From Streptomyces albus subsp. chlorinus (lineage in GTDB: Bacteria; Actinomycetota; Actinomycetes; Streptomycetales; Streptomycetaceae): a stretch of DNA of 64,000 bases. A program made the translations under genes and the position numbers. Positions 16,513-25,845 of the stretch are shown piece after piece (positions within the stretch are counted from its first letter, which is position 1; each line of letters starts with the position of its first letter). Under the pieces are notes generated by a model, which saw only the letters and a list, made by a program, of their open reading frames with translations, was not told the DNA's origin and ran no database searches. The stretch covers positions 7,301,378 through 7,365,377 of the forward strand of contig NZ_VJOK01000001.1 in assembly GCF_013302895.1 (NCBI RefSeq), given 5' to 3'.

Positions 16513-17931
16513 ATGAGAACCGCCACCGTGTCGATCGCCTCCACGGCCGGCGAGAGCAGGCGGGACCGGTTGGTGCTGCTCCTCCTGAGCGGCACCATCT
16601 TTCTCGAGGGCAGCGACGTCGCCATGCTCGCTGTCGCTGTCCCCACCATCCGCGCCGACCTCGGTCTGTCCACCGGTACCACCGCGTGGGTGATGAGCGG
16701 CTACGTTCTCGGCTATGCCGGTTTCACCCTGCTCGGGGGGCGCGTCGCCGATCTGCTGGGCAGGCGAAGGATGTTCCTCACCTGGCTGGGGGTCTTCCTG
16801 GTCTTCTCCATGCTGGGCGGCTTCGCGGTCGGCGGCTGGATGCTGGTGGTGGCCCGGTTCGTCACCGGTGTGGCGGCGGCTTTCATGACCCCCGCCGCGA
16901 TGGCGATCATCACGACCTCGTATCCGGAGGGGCCGCGGCGCGACAAGGCCCTGCTGGTCTTCGCGGGGGTAGGCGCAGCCGGCTTCTCACTGGGCCTCGT
17001 CATCGGCGGTCTGCTGACCGGACTCGGTTGGCGCTGGGTGTTCTTCGCCCCGGTGTTCCTGGCCGGCGCCATCCTGCTCGCGGCGCTCAGGCTGTTGCCT
17101 GCGGAGGCCCGTCCCCAGCCCGCACGACGCGGCTACGACCTGGCCGGTGCGGTCAGCGCCGCCGCCGCGATGCTGTTCCTCGCCTACGGCATCGTCCGGC
17201 TCGAACACCGCGGTGAGGGGTTTGGGACGACCCTCGGCGCGTTCGCCGCCGGGCTGGTACTGGTGGCGGTGTTCGTCATGGTGGAACGTCGGGCCGAAGC
17301 GCCGCTCGTCCGGCTGGGGATCTTCCGCCAGACCGGGATGGTACGGGCCGACCTCGCCGCGCTGCTCTTTCTGGGGGCGTTCTTCGGCTTCCAGTTCCTT
17401 GTCACGCTCTATCTGCAGGAAGTGCGCGGCTGGTCGCCCTTGCAGGCCGCGATCGCGCTGATCGTCATGGGCTGCGACGCGGTGCTGGCGCCCACCCTCA
17501 CTCCGCGCCTGGTGAACCGCTACGGCAACGGCCGGGTGATCTTCGGCGGCTTCCTGCTGGCGGTCGCGTCCTACGGGCTCTTCCTTCCGGTCGAGAAGGA
17601 CTGGTCATACGCGGCGATGTTCCCCAGCCTGATCATCGCGGGCACCGCCTTCGCCCTCGCCTACGGCCCGCTCACCATCGCGGCGACCGACAGCGTGGCC
17701 GATGACGAACAGGGCCTGGCCGGCGGATTGCTGTACACCTTCACCCAGTTCGGCTCAGCGGTGGGGATCTCCGCCGTCACCGCGGTGTACGGAATCGCCG
17801 CGTCCGGCGCCGATGACTCCCCGAGCGCGGTACTGGACGCCTACCGCACCGCGCTCGTCGTCCCGGTAGGCATGGTGCTGCTGGGCGCGGTGGTCTCCGC
17901 CTTCGGCCTACGCGGCCCCCGGGCCCGCTAG
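16513..17931 (+). CDS. MFS transporter, drug-efflux type
   Basis: A 472-residue exporter with about 14 predicted membrane segments. The first helix region ends in AMLAVAVPTIRADLGL, motif A is GGRVADLLGRRRM (about 76-88) and motif C-like glycine repeats follow near 150. The ATG at 16513 gives a normal N-terminus but has only weak SD sequence (GAGCGG); the frame is open further upstream without a better start. It follows the AraC relic on the same strand, so its original regulator may be lost. Substrate unknown. Confidence 0.87.
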   Translation: MRTATVSIASTAGESRRDRLVLLLLSGTIFLEGSDVAMLAVAVPTIRADLGLSTGTTAWVMSGYVLGYAGFTLLGGRVADLLGRRRMFLTWLGVFLVFSMLGGFAVGGWMLVVARFVTGVAAAFMTPAAMAIITTSYPEGPRRDKALLVFAGVGAAGFSLGLVIGGLLTGLGWRWVFFAPVFLAGAILLAALRLLPAEARPQPARRGYDLAGAVSAAAAMLFLAYGIVRLEHRGEGFGTTLGAFAAGLVLVAVFVMVERRAEAPLVRLGIFRQTGMVRADLAALLFLGAFFGFQFLVTLYLQEVRGWSPLQAAIALIVMGCDAVLAPTLTPRLVNRYGNGRVIFGGFLLAVASYGLFLPVEKDWSYAAMFPSLIIAGTAFALAYGPLTIAATDSVADDEQGLAGGLLYTFTQFGSAVGISAVTAVYGIAASGADDSPSAVLDAYRTALVVPVGMVLLGAVVSAFGLRGPRAR

Positions 17932-18570
17932 CCGGTACTTCCGGTCCGGTCGCGTGGGCGACGTGCACCAGGCCCGGGGGCCGGACCGCCCCGGCCAAGA
18001 CGGTCCTCGCCGTACGCTTGAGCCGGCCCAAGCGCCCGACCGTCGGCGGTGTGAAGCAGCACCTCGTAGGGCCCCCTCTCGCCTCTCCCCAGCGAGCAAC
18101 CTCTGCCGGCCCCCGGCTGATTACGTCCCGGGACTGTGGTTTCAGGAACGTGACAAGGTCCACGCATGGACGGACGTCTGAGAAGTGGCAGCCCGCAGCA
18201 AGGTGAGCAGGTGAGGCCGAGGAAGAGGACGACGATGAGCAAGGCGATGCTGCCGGCGTGCTCGGTGTCGCCGCCTGTGGTGAGCGTTGGTCATCGTGCC
18301 TGTCAGCGCACGGATCGACCGCTTCCCCGACCGCCTTCCGGGGCACCACGATGAACGCCGTGCCCCGGGCCAGGTCGATGCTGGAGCGGGGCGGCGCACC
18401 GTCACCCTCGTCGTCCCGCCGCAGCACCCCGACCCGCCGTTGCTCCAGCTCCACCGCCTTGTTCCCGTTCACGACGGCGGTGCATTCATCGAAGGCGATG
18501 CTCGACAGCGACCGCCCCGCGCGCCTGCGCAGGGCCGCAAGGGGGACCCGTCGCTTGGCCACCTGCACCG
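17932..18570. other. 640-bp stretch without a supported gene
   Basis: Frames are open on both strands, but none shows a recognisable domain. A minus-strand segment around 18300-18510 reads like protein (VVNGNKAVELEQRRVGVLRR and a following PPRSSIDLARG) and may be a relic I cannot name. Confidence 0.4.
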
Positions 18571-18856
18571 ATAAGGACCGAGCGCCTCGTGCTCCGCGCA
18601 TCCGAGGCCCGCGATCGGCCGGCGTTCATCGAGCTGTTCGCCTCACCGAGGTGGGCACCTACATCGGCGGCCGACGACGCCCGGCGAGCCGGTGGTGCTG
18701 TGCACCCGCACCGCCGACAACCGCGCGATGCGCCTCGCGGTGAAGGTGGGGTCCACCGAGGCGGGGCGGTTCGAGGAGTATGGCGCCGAGCGGTGGTTCG
18801 GGGTGCGGCGCGGTCCTCGGCAGCGGGTGGAGCTGGAGCCGTACGCGCAGCCGTAG
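18571..18856 (+). pseudogene. Relic of a GNAT acetyltransferase
   Basis: The first fragment reads IRTERLVLRASEARDRPAF and IELFA in one frame, then EVGTYIGG in another: the standard start of RimJ-like N-acetyltransferases. The next fragment, in a further frame, reads GEPVVLCTRTADNRAMRLA and FEEYGAERWFGVR, the standard C-terminus, and stops at TAG 18854-18856. About 90 residues carrying the acetyl-CoA motif are missing between them. The two frame changes and the deletion make it non-functional. Confidence 0.75.
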
Positions 18857-18919
18857 CGGACCTGGCAGGAGACACCAACGCGGCCCGGGCGGAGGAGGTC
18901 GGGTGTCGGGCGTCGGCGG

Positions 18920-20191
18920 TTACTGGGCCGCTCCGCGCACAGGAGTGAGTGGGTTCGGGGTACGGCCTGTCCAGCGGTGGAGGACGGCCCGGCCCGTTTG
19001 CTTGGTGGCACCGTTCTCCTCGACGGTGCCGGATTCCGCCACGTAGTAGCGTCCGTCGCCCAACGAGACCAGGCCGTACTCGCCGGGACCGTGCCAGCCC
19101 CGCACACCCGTGGCGCGGTCGTACAACCCCTGGCGCGCAAGGGTGAGCAACGTGCCTTCCTCCGGTTCCGGCTGGCCGCGCACCGGGCCGCGTACAGCGG
19201 GCGCCCTGCCGTCGACGGTGAAGAGGGAATAGTTGGGGAAGTCCGGCTTCTTCCCCTCGTACACCGCCAGCTGCCAGTTGTGCGAAGCGGCGTCGTATTC
19301 CAAGTTCTGCACGCCGTAGGTGGTGTTCCCGGTGTAGGCGAAGAACTTGCCGTCGGTGTGCGCCGGGCCGCTGGTGTGCGGCGCCGACTCACTGAGGGGG
19401 CGCTCGTACTTCTTCCACCGGCGCACGTCGTACTGCAGAAGCACTTGGTGGTCGTTGTCCGGACGCGCGTTGTCGGAGTAGATGCCGTAGGCGACGGTCA
19501 GCAGGGAGGCGTCACGCTTGCCCGCACTGCTTCCGCCGCCTCGGCCGCTTCCGCCGCGTCCGTCGAGGTCCGGTCCGAAGGCGACGCCGTCGATGCCGCT
19601 GCACCCGTAACGGTGGTCGCGGGTGTCGGCGGTGTCGCCGTCGAAGACCCCGTTGCCGTCCATGTCGGCGGTGTAGTCCTTGACGACTTCTTTCAGGTAG
19701 ACCGTCGAGACGATGTCGCTGGTCTGGGCGTCGATACCCATCCGGTCGATGCGGTCGGCGTCGAAGACGGCGATGTAGAAGGACTCGGCCTTCTTGTACT
19801 CCAGGGAGCCGTAGAGCCTGCCGTCACGCTCGTTGAAGTCCAGATCGCCCAGGTGGCCGGTGAACCCGGTCACGGAACCGACCGGGTTGCCGCGCAGATC
19901 CGTCTTGACCAGGAGGTTGGTGAAGGAGAAGTACATATAGCCGCGCTTGCGGTCCAGGGCCATGCCCTGAACGTGTCCGGCGTCCCACGCCCCACCGTCC
20001 ACGACGGCCGGCAACCGCTGCCCGCCGCGTCCGCCGCCACCGGCTCCGGGGGCGGCGGACGCGGTCTGCGGTATCAGAACCGATCCCAGCAGCGCGGCAG
20101 CCGCAGCCGCCCCCGCGAGTACGGTGGCCCGTCTGCCGGTCCTGCGCCCGGACAGTCCGCCCCACCCGCTCGTCTTCTCCCGCGTTTTCAT
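18920..20191 (-). CDS. Secreted hypothetical protein, possible beta-propeller
   Basis: A 423-residue exported protein. The N-terminus has a twin-Arg-like charged region (GRRTGRRATVLAG), a hydrophobic stretch and an ASA-AP cleavage site near residue 47. The mature part is rich in short strands and repeated Y/F-D-G turns (KRGYMYFSFTN, RDGRLYGSLEY), as in propeller-like proteins. DMDGNGVFDGDTAD (about 193-206) looks like a calcium-binding Asp loop. A Gly/Arg/Ser linker lies near 245. I do not recognise the family. It stands alone with no operon partner. Confidence 0.75.
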   Translation of the reverse strand: MKTREKTSGWGGLSGRRTGRRATVLAGAAAAAALLGSVLIPQTASAAPGAGGGGRGGQRLPAVVDGGAWDAGHVQGMALDRKRGYMYFSFTNLLVKTDLRGNPVGSVTGFTGHLGDLDFNERDGRLYGSLEYKKAESFYIAVFDADRIDRMGIDAQTSDIVSTVYLKEVVKDYTADMDGNGVFDGDTADTRDHRYGCSGIDGVAFGPDLDGRGGSGRGGGSSAGKRDASLLTVAYGIYSDNARPDNDHQVLLQYDVRRWKKYERPLSESAPHTSGPAHTDGKFFAYTGNTTYGVQNLEYDAASHNWQLAVYEGKKPDFPNYSLFTVDGRAPAVRGPVRGQPEPEEGTLLTLARQGLYDRATGVRGWHGPGEYGLVSLGDGRYYVAESGTVEENGATKQTGRAVLHRWTGRTPNPLTPVRGAAQ

Positions 20192-20437
20192 ACCGATCCG
20201 CCTTTCCCAGGATCCTGAGCGACCGTCGCGCCGCCCCGCATCGAGCAGGGCTTCCGTCCCGGGCCATCCGTGCTCGGGGCCGAGCGGACCGCTGATCGAT
20301 CGCAGTACCGGCGATCATTCTGGGGGCGCGCCGTGAACGCGGGGAAGGCCTGCGGCTACACGAAGGCGAAGACCGGGTGCGGCAGGCCCAGGCGCCTTAC
20401 TCGGGGACACGCCGTCCGGGGCCGGGGGAGCGCGGTG
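20192..20437. other. Intergenic region
   Basis: Upstream region of the secreted-protein gene and downstream region of the CGNR gene. Nothing beyond a probable promoter on the minus strand is seen. Confidence 0.35.
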
Positions 20438-21028
20438 TCAGCCGGTGGCGCCGCTCCGGCGGGCGCGGAACGCCGCGGCCTTGGTGCGGTTCTGACAGGC
20501 CGTCGAGCAGAACTGGCGGGCGGCGTTGCGGGAGGTGTCCACGTAGACGCGGTCGCAGCGGTTGGCCTGGCACACGCCGAGCCGGCTCGCGAGGCCGCCG
20601 CTGACGGCCAAGGCGAGCGCGGTGGCGCAGCCGGCGCCGACCCCGGCGGCGAACGAGTCGTCGGCGCCGTGGAAGTGCAGCTGCCAGGACTCCTCGTCGT
20701 CCCTGGCCCGGTCCAGACGTGGCCGTGCGCTCGTGTCGTGCAGCAGAGCGTTCACAGCGGTGGCGGCGGCGTCCATCCGTCCGTCCTGCACGGCCTGGAA
20801 GACCGCACGCATGCACTGCGCGGTCGTGGCCAGGCGCTGCGCCTGTTCGGCGTCGATGGTGCGCGGCAACGCGGCCATCCCTGTGTGCGGCACCGCGGCG
20901 TCGACAGCCCCGGCCAGCTCCGGTCCGCGAGGCGCGGTGTAGGCGCGGCCGTGCGCTGTGCCGTCGGTGAGTGTGTTCACGAGCGATACGGCCTGGTCCA
21001 GCAGTACTGCCACGTGACTGTCGAACAT
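20438..21028 (-). CDS. CGNR zinc-finger (ABATE-domain) regulator
   Basis: A 196-residue protein. Its N-terminal ABATE-like domain is helical, and a conserved W-x-LHFHG segment (115-121) is typical. The C-terminal zinc finger uses Cys153, Cys158, Cys174 and Cys178, with the signature present as CQNR (178-181) instead of CGNR. These proteins are believed to be stress-responsive DNA-binding regulators. The ATG at 21028 gives the normal family N-terminus. It diverges from an MFS gene across a 78-bp region that holds a clear dyad, so it probably controls itself and the transporter. Confidence 0.85.
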   Translation of the reverse strand: MFDSHVAVLLDQAVSLVNTLTDGTAHGRAYTAPRGPELAGAVDAAVPHTGMAALPRTIDAEQAQRLATTAQCMRAVFQAVQDGRMDAAATAVNALLHDTSARPRLDRARDDEESWQLHFHGADDSFAAGVGAGCATALALAVSGGLASRLGVCQANRCDRVYVDTSRNAARQFCSTACQNRTKAAAFRARRSGATG

Positions 21029-21062
21029 CACTTGACCAGTCACCCCTTCGAGGATAGTTTCC

Positions 21063-21092
21063 GTAACCGACAATACTGTGTTCGACGGTTAC
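21063..21092. promoter_or_regulatory. Operator-like inverted repeat between CGNR and MFS genes
   Basis: GTAACCG (21063-21069) and CGGTTAC (21086-21092) form a perfect 7-bp dyad with a 16-nt A+T-richer spacer, placed centrally between the two divergent starts. It is a candidate binding site for the CGNR protein. Confidence 0.55.
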
Positions 21093-21106
21093 ATAAGAGG
21101 GCGGGT

Positions 21107-22381
21107 ATGCCCCGGACGATATGGCTGCTGGTGGCGGCACGAGCGATCAACCGGCTCGGTGCCTTCTCCTTGCCGTTCCTGACCGTTCTGATCAGCACCG
21201 AGTACGGAGCGAGCGCCACTGCGGCCGGAGCCCTCTCGGCGGCCTTCGGGCTCGCGACGATCCCCTCCCGGCTGCTCGGCGGCCGGCTGGCGAACCGGCT
21301 CGGGCGCCGCCGCACGATCGTGCTCGGCCTGACCGGCTGCGGCCTCGCACAGTTGGGCATCGCCACCGCCGGCTCCCTGGCCGCGATGGCGGCTCTCACG
21401 ATCGTGCTCGGCCTTGCCTTCGAACTGTACGAGCCACCGAGCCAGGCGATGATCGCCGACGCCGTCGGACCTGCCGAGCGGGTGCGCGCGTACAGCCTGC
21501 TCAACGCGGCGCTCGCCGTCGCCGGAACAGGAGCCGGGCTGATCGCGGCGAGTGTGGGGCGATGGGACCTGCGCTGGCTCTTCGTCATCGACGCGCTCAC
21601 CTGCCTGGCCTGCGCCCTGATCGTCCGCCTCGCACTGCCGGCGGACCCGGCTCGCGGCCCGGCCGGCCGTCACCGCGAACGTGATGAGCCCGTCCACCCG
21701 TGGCGGGACCGCGCCCTGTGGGCCATGTTCCTCTCGGGCACGGTCTTCGCGCTCGTCTCCATGCAGATCATGATGGCGCTGCCGTTGACCCTCGACCGAC
21801 TCGGCGGCGAACCGGCCGACGCCGGGCTGCTCTTCACCGCGTCCGCCCTGACCATCGTGGCGGCCCAGCCCGCCTTGCGCCTGCGCTGCCTCGCCGAGCT
21901 CTCCGACTTCCCCACCCTCGCGCTGGGTTACTCCCTGCTGGGAATCGGCACGGCCGGCTACGCGGTGGCGCACACCCTCCCCCTGTTCGTGCTCGCCACC
22001 GTCGTATGGAGCCTCGGGGAGGTGCTCGTCATGGGGCGTGTCCTGAGCGTGGTGGCCGACCTGGCTCCTTCCGGCGGTACGGACCGCTACCTCGCCACGT
22101 ATGGCGTCAGCTGGGGCATCGCCACCGCCGCCGCACCCGTCACCGCGACCCAATTGCTCGAGCGCGCGGGAGTTGCCCTGCTGTGGGGCGTCACAGCCGG
22201 CACCTGCCTCGCCCTCGCGGCCGCACAGCTTCTCGTCGTGAAACCTCTCATCACCCGCGGCCGCGCCCGAACCTGCCGCGATGTCCGTGGTGCCACCTTC
22301 AGCGCGTCCACACAGGAGACCGCACCGGCAGCGGCGTCGGCAGCGGCGTTCCCGGAACACTGCCGTCGGAGAGCGGGCTGA
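21107..22381 (+). CDS. MFS transporter (12-TM type)
   Basis: A 424-residue transporter of the sugar/drug MFS type with about 12 helices. GGRLANRLGRRRT (about 63-75) is motif A, and the second half opens with DRALWAMFLSGTVFAL. A long polar tail (about 385-424) follows the last helix. The ATG at 21107 follows AGAGGG. It is transcribed divergently from the CGNR regulator and is probably under its control, as such pairs often export the regulator's ligand. Substrate unknown. Confidence 0.85.
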   Translation: MPRTIWLLVAARAINRLGAFSLPFLTVLISTEYGASATAAGALSAAFGLATIPSRLLGGRLANRLGRRRTIVLGLTGCGLAQLGIATAGSLAAMAALTIVLGLAFELYEPPSQAMIADAVGPAERVRAYSLLNAALAVAGTGAGLIAASVGRWDLRWLFVIDALTCLACALIVRLALPADPARGPAGRHRERDEPVHPWRDRALWAMFLSGTVFALVSMQIMMALPLTLDRLGGEPADAGLLFTASALTIVAAQPALRLRCLAELSDFPTLALGYSLLGIGTAGYAVAHTLPLFVLATVVWSLGEVLVMGRVLSVVADLAPSGGTDRYLATYGVSWGIATAAAPVTATQLLERAGVALLWGVTAGTCLALAAAQLLVVKPLITRGRARTCRDVRGATFSASTQETAPAAASAAAFPEHCRRRAG

Positions 22382-22660
22382 CAGACCCTTCCGTTCTGAG
22401 GACGACGGTAGGGCCGGGCGGACGCAGGCGTGGGTGAGGCCGCTCTCGCCCTTCCGGTGGTTGCCCACCCCACGTCGGAGGACCGGTGGGGGGCTCCGTG
22501 GACGCGGCCCGTAGCCGTCGGCCTCGCCCGGGTATGGGACCCTTGCGCGTCTGGGGACTGACGGCGCGGCCACCGGCTCCCGTGCCACCGGCTACGCAGG
22601 TCGAGGGCGACGCGCCCGGCGGGCCGGGAAACATCGCCGCGGCGCCGCGATGAGAGCGTC

Positions 22661-23380
22661 TCAGACGCGGGTCTCCTCCTCCGCGCGCTCGCGGGCCCGC
22701 AGCGGGCCGATGCGTCTACGCCACAGAAAAGCGTCCTTGAGCCTGCCGAGTCTCACGAGCACGCCGGCCAGTTGGCGGGCGGCCTCCGAGGATCCTTCCT
22801 CCGCGTTCTGTCTCCAGAGCCGCGCGGCTTCCTCCAGGCGTCCCTCCTTCATGAGGAAGTGGGCGAAGTGGTCGCGGGTCAGGTGGCCGCTGCGGCCGGG
22901 CTCGTGGACCGCCTCGCGGTACCAGTGCTCCGCTTCGGCCGTGCGCCCATTCTCCTCGAGCAGCCCGGCCAGCTGACACGCGGCGAACAAGTCCCCGGTC
23001 TCGAATGCCCTCCGGAACCAGAACTCCTGCTCATCAAGGGCTGCCCACGCGCTCATACTCCGGATCGCTTCGACATGACCGGCCTCCGCGGCGCGCCTGC
23101 ACCAGGCCCCGGCCACGCTGTCATGCGCGGTGCCGTGCGGGGAGGCTCTGACTGCCCGGTCATGGTGGACCCTGGACAGGACGTACATCGCTTCGGCATC
23201 CCCGGCGTCGGCAGCGGCGAGCAGCCACGGCTCGGCCGGCTCGCTGTCCCGGCTCTCGAAGAGATACTTCCCGAGCTGACGCATCGCGACCACATCGCCG
23301 GCCTCCGCCGCCGCCTCGACGTCCGGGTCCACAGGCTCCGGGGGTTCCCATACGGCCAACTGTCCTCCTGGCGGTCCCAT
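22661..23380 (-). CDS. Sel1/TPR-repeat protein
   Basis: A 239-residue all-helical repeat protein. Repeats of about 35 residues can be followed, each with an A-x2-G-x2-A-A/AM-x2-L pattern: AAAEAGDVVAMRQLGKYLFE, AAADAGDAEAMYVLSRV, RAAEAGHVEAIRSM, RAFETGDLFAACQLAGLLE, WYREA and RLWRQNAEEGSSEAARQLA. Sel1-like proteins act as scaffolds for protein-protein contacts. No signal peptide or membrane helix is seen. The ATG at 23380, behind GGGAGG, is preferred to the adjacent GTG. The partner is unknown. Confidence 0.8.
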   Translation of the reverse strand: MGPPGGQLAVWEPPEPVDPDVEAAAEAGDVVAMRQLGKYLFESRDSEPAEPWLLAAADAGDAEAMYVLSRVHHDRAVRASPHGTAHDSVAGAWCRRAAEAGHVEAIRSMSAWAALDEQEFWFRRAFETGDLFAACQLAGLLEENGRTAEAEHWYREAVHEPGRSGHLTRDHFAHFLMKEGRLEEAARLWRQNAEEGSSEAARQLAGVLVRLGRLKDAFLWRRRIGPLRARERAEEETRV

Positions 23381-23546
23381 CACCGGGATCCTCCCGGTGC
23401 GACGAAGAGTATTCCGGTGCGCCGGGCAGCTCGCACCAGATGTCCGGACGCCCCGCGCGGCCAGACCGCAGCCGCCTGTGACGCGTTGCCGGACCGGTCC
23501 ATCAACAAGGTGGCCCGGAGCGTGACCTCCTGGATACAGTCGGGCG

Positions 23547-24047
23547 ATGCCCGAGCTGAAGCGGCTGCACGCCGGTCACGCCCCCGCGGTCCTGGCCTTC
23601 GAGCTGGCGAACCGCGCCTACTTCGCGGCCTCGGTACCCGACCGCGGCGACGACTTCTTCCACCGGTTCACCAACCGGTACAACGCCTTGCTGGCCGAGC
23701 AGGAGGCCGGCATCAGCGCCTTCCACGTGCTCCTCGCCGAGGACGGCTCGGTGCTCGGCAGGTTCAATCTGATGGACATCGAGAACCACACCGCGGAACT
23801 CGGCTATCGGGTCGCACAGCACGTCGCCGGTCGCGGCGTGGCGACCGCGACAGTCCTGGAGCTGTGCCGAGTGGCGGCGGCGCGGCACGGGTTGCGCACA
23901 GTGCGGGCGGCGACCACCCGCCAGAATGCCGCATCCCAGAAGGTGCTGACCAAGGCCGGGTTCGTCCCTGTCGGCCCGGCCGACCCGGCCCACCTCGGCG
24001 GTAAGCCAGGCACATGGTACGAGCGCGGTCTGGTGCGCCGGCCGTAG
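23547..24047 (+). CDS. GNAT-family N-acetyltransferase
   Basis: A 166-residue complete acetyltransferase of the RimJ type. The acetyl-CoA loop is QHVAGRGVATATV (about 90-102), and the C-terminal NAASQKVLTKAGF segment is the family's alpha4/beta7 signature. ATG start with little SD sequence. The acceptor may be a protein N-terminus or a small amine and cannot be deduced. It stands alone between a repeat protein and a kinase. Confidence 0.87.
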   Translation: MPELKRLHAGHAPAVLAFELANRAYFAASVPDRGDDFFHRFTNRYNALLAEQEAGISAFHVLLAEDGSVLGRFNLMDIENHTAELGYRVAQHVAGRGVATATVLELCRVAAARHGLRTVRAATTRQNAASQKVLTKAGFVPVGPADPAHLGGKPGTWYERGLVRRP

Positions 24048-24521
24048 CTCGCGCTTGCGTTTCCCTGTTTCTTCCTCCTGTGGCGCAGAGCCCTGTTGCG
24101 CTGGCCCCGGCCCCCGCCCCCGGCCCCTGGCACAGGCGGCGGTGATCGCGTGCGCGTCGTCGATCCCGGTTCGTCCGGGCCCACTTGGGCGCCCCACAGC
24201 TCAACGCGCGAGCGTCCCACGGCGGCTTTCACATCACGGTCGAGCCCACCCCGTCCGCGTCCATGGCAGCAGCGCGCGGTAGCAGGCAACCCAGGGTCTT
24301 GGCCGTTGGACGCGGGACCGAGTGAGGCGGCCGGGGTTCGGCTGACGAGGATCCGAGCGACTGACCAGGCGCTTGGGTCCCGCCAGAGCCGAACCCAACG
24401 GAGAGAGACCCGACAACGCCCGCTGATGTCCCGGATGTCGCGGTGGCGCTTCGCGTCCAGTGCCATGATCGAGGAGCTGGGACCGCAGACGCACAGGTGA
24501 GTCCACGAGGGGGAGGGCGCG
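24048..24521. other. 470-bp stretch without a supported gene
   Basis: No frame with a recognisable domain is seen on either strand. It presumably holds the promoter of the kinase gene, whose ATG at 24522 follows GGGGGAGGG. Confidence 0.5.
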
Positions 24522-25631
24522 ATGGAGGGCCAGCTTCTGGGAGGCCGGTACCGGTTGGTCCGGCAGCTCGGCGAGGGCGGCATGGGCGAGGTCTGGGAAG
24601 CACGGGACGAGATGCTGGACCGGCCGGTCGCTGTGAAGGTGATCTCCCTCCTCGCCGGTGGCGGAAGGCATGGGGACGAGCCCCGGGCCCGCTTTCTGCG
24701 CGAAGCGCGGATCACCGCCCGGCTGCAGCACCCGAACGTCGTGACCGTCCACGATCTCGGGCAGAGCGGTACGCGGAGAGGCACCGCGCCCTTTCTGGTC
24801 ATGGAATTGATCCGCGGCGAAGGGCTCGAAGCCAAACTCCGCGACGGCTCCGTCGGTCTCGCCGAGGCGGCCCGGTGGGGCGCTCAGATCTGTGACGCGC
24901 TGGGTGACGCGCACGCTCACGGCATCCTGCACCGCGATATCAAACCGTCCAACATCCTCGTCACACCCGCCGGAACGGTGAAAGTCCTCGACTTCGGTGT
25001 CGCACGCGCCGCCGATCCCTCCGCGACCGCGGACCGGCTCACCCAGACCGGGTTCATCGTGGGCACGCCCCCGTACATGGCGCCGGAACAGGCGCGCGGC
25101 TACCCGGAACCGCGGAGCGATCTGTACGCGCTGGGCTGTCTGCTCTTCGAACTGGTCACCGGCAGGCTGCCGTTCCAGGCCCCGGACGGCATCGGCTACC
25201 TGACAGCACATCTGAGCCAGCAGCCACCCGCGCCCAGTTCCGTGACCGCCGGTGTGCCAGAGGCATGGGATGCTCTCCTGCTCAGACTGTTGCGCAAAGA
25301 CCCCACCGAGCGGTACGCCAGCGCCGCCGCCGTCGCCCAGGCCCTCCGCAGGCTCGCAGACGTGCCCGAACAGGTGCCGGCCACCGCTCGGCTGCCCGAG
25401 GCTTCGCCGTCACCGCCTCCTGCCGCCTCTGCTCTCAAGAAGCCCGCCGTGGTGCGGCTGCGGCCCGCGGTCGCGGTCTGGTTCCTCCTCACGCTGGTGG
25501 CCGCCACGGTGACCGCGATCAATATCGATGGAAACGAGGACGGTCGCGACCTGGCGAGCGGCGTCGGCGCGGTCGCCGTCGTCACCACGGGGCTGATCGT
25601 ATGGTTCGCCGTGCGGCCACGATCCCGTTGA
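24522..25631 (+). CDS. Membrane-anchored Ser/Thr protein kinase (PknB family)
   Basis: A 369-residue Hanks-type kinase. All core motifs are intact: glycine loop GEGGMGEV (17-24), VAVK with Lys39, Glu61 in the C-helix, HRDIKPSN (137-144), DFG (157-159) and MAPEQ with following DLYALG. The linker (about 290-315) is Pro/Ala-rich. Two closely spaced hydrophobic helices at about 319-339 and 348-364 end the protein, so there is no extracellular sensor domain, only a hairpin anchor. Signal and substrate are unknown, and it is encoded alone. Confidence 0.93.
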   Translation: MEGQLLGGRYRLVRQLGEGGMGEVWEARDEMLDRPVAVKVISLLAGGGRHGDEPRARFLREARITARLQHPNVVTVHDLGQSGTRRGTAPFLVMELIRGEGLEAKLRDGSVGLAEAARWGAQICDALGDAHAHGILHRDIKPSNILVTPAGTVKVLDFGVARAADPSATADRLTQTGFIVGTPPYMAPEQARGYPEPRSDLYALGCLLFELVTGRLPFQAPDGIGYLTAHLSQQPPAPSSVTAGVPEAWDALLLRLLRKDPTERYASAAAVAQALRRLADVPEQVPATARLPEASPSPPPAASALKKPAVVRLRPAVAVWFLLTLVAATVTAINIDGNEDGRDLASGVGAVAVVTTGLIVWFAVRPRSR

Positions 25632-25845
25632 CGGAGCACGCGCAACCCTGCCGCTCCGGTTCCTCCTGCCGGCGCTTCTCTTCCGCGTCCACACCACGGG
25701 CGGTCGCGGTCTCTGGTGGTCGCCGTCGCGTCCGTCGGCCGGATCGACTGGGGCTTCTGGGGCGGGTTCGGCTCCTTACCTCAACAACTCTGTGCAAGAG
25801 GCGGGTTGAGGGCTGCGCACGCCGACGTCTGCGTACCATCGCGCA

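Noticed and set aside
18300..18510. Protein-like minus-strand segment (VVNGNKAVELEQRR)
   Set aside because: No family recognised, no start or stop context; left as unassigned.
24048..24521. Possible insertion-sequence remnant before the kinase gene
   Set aside because: No transposase motif, terminal inverted repeats or target duplication could be found.
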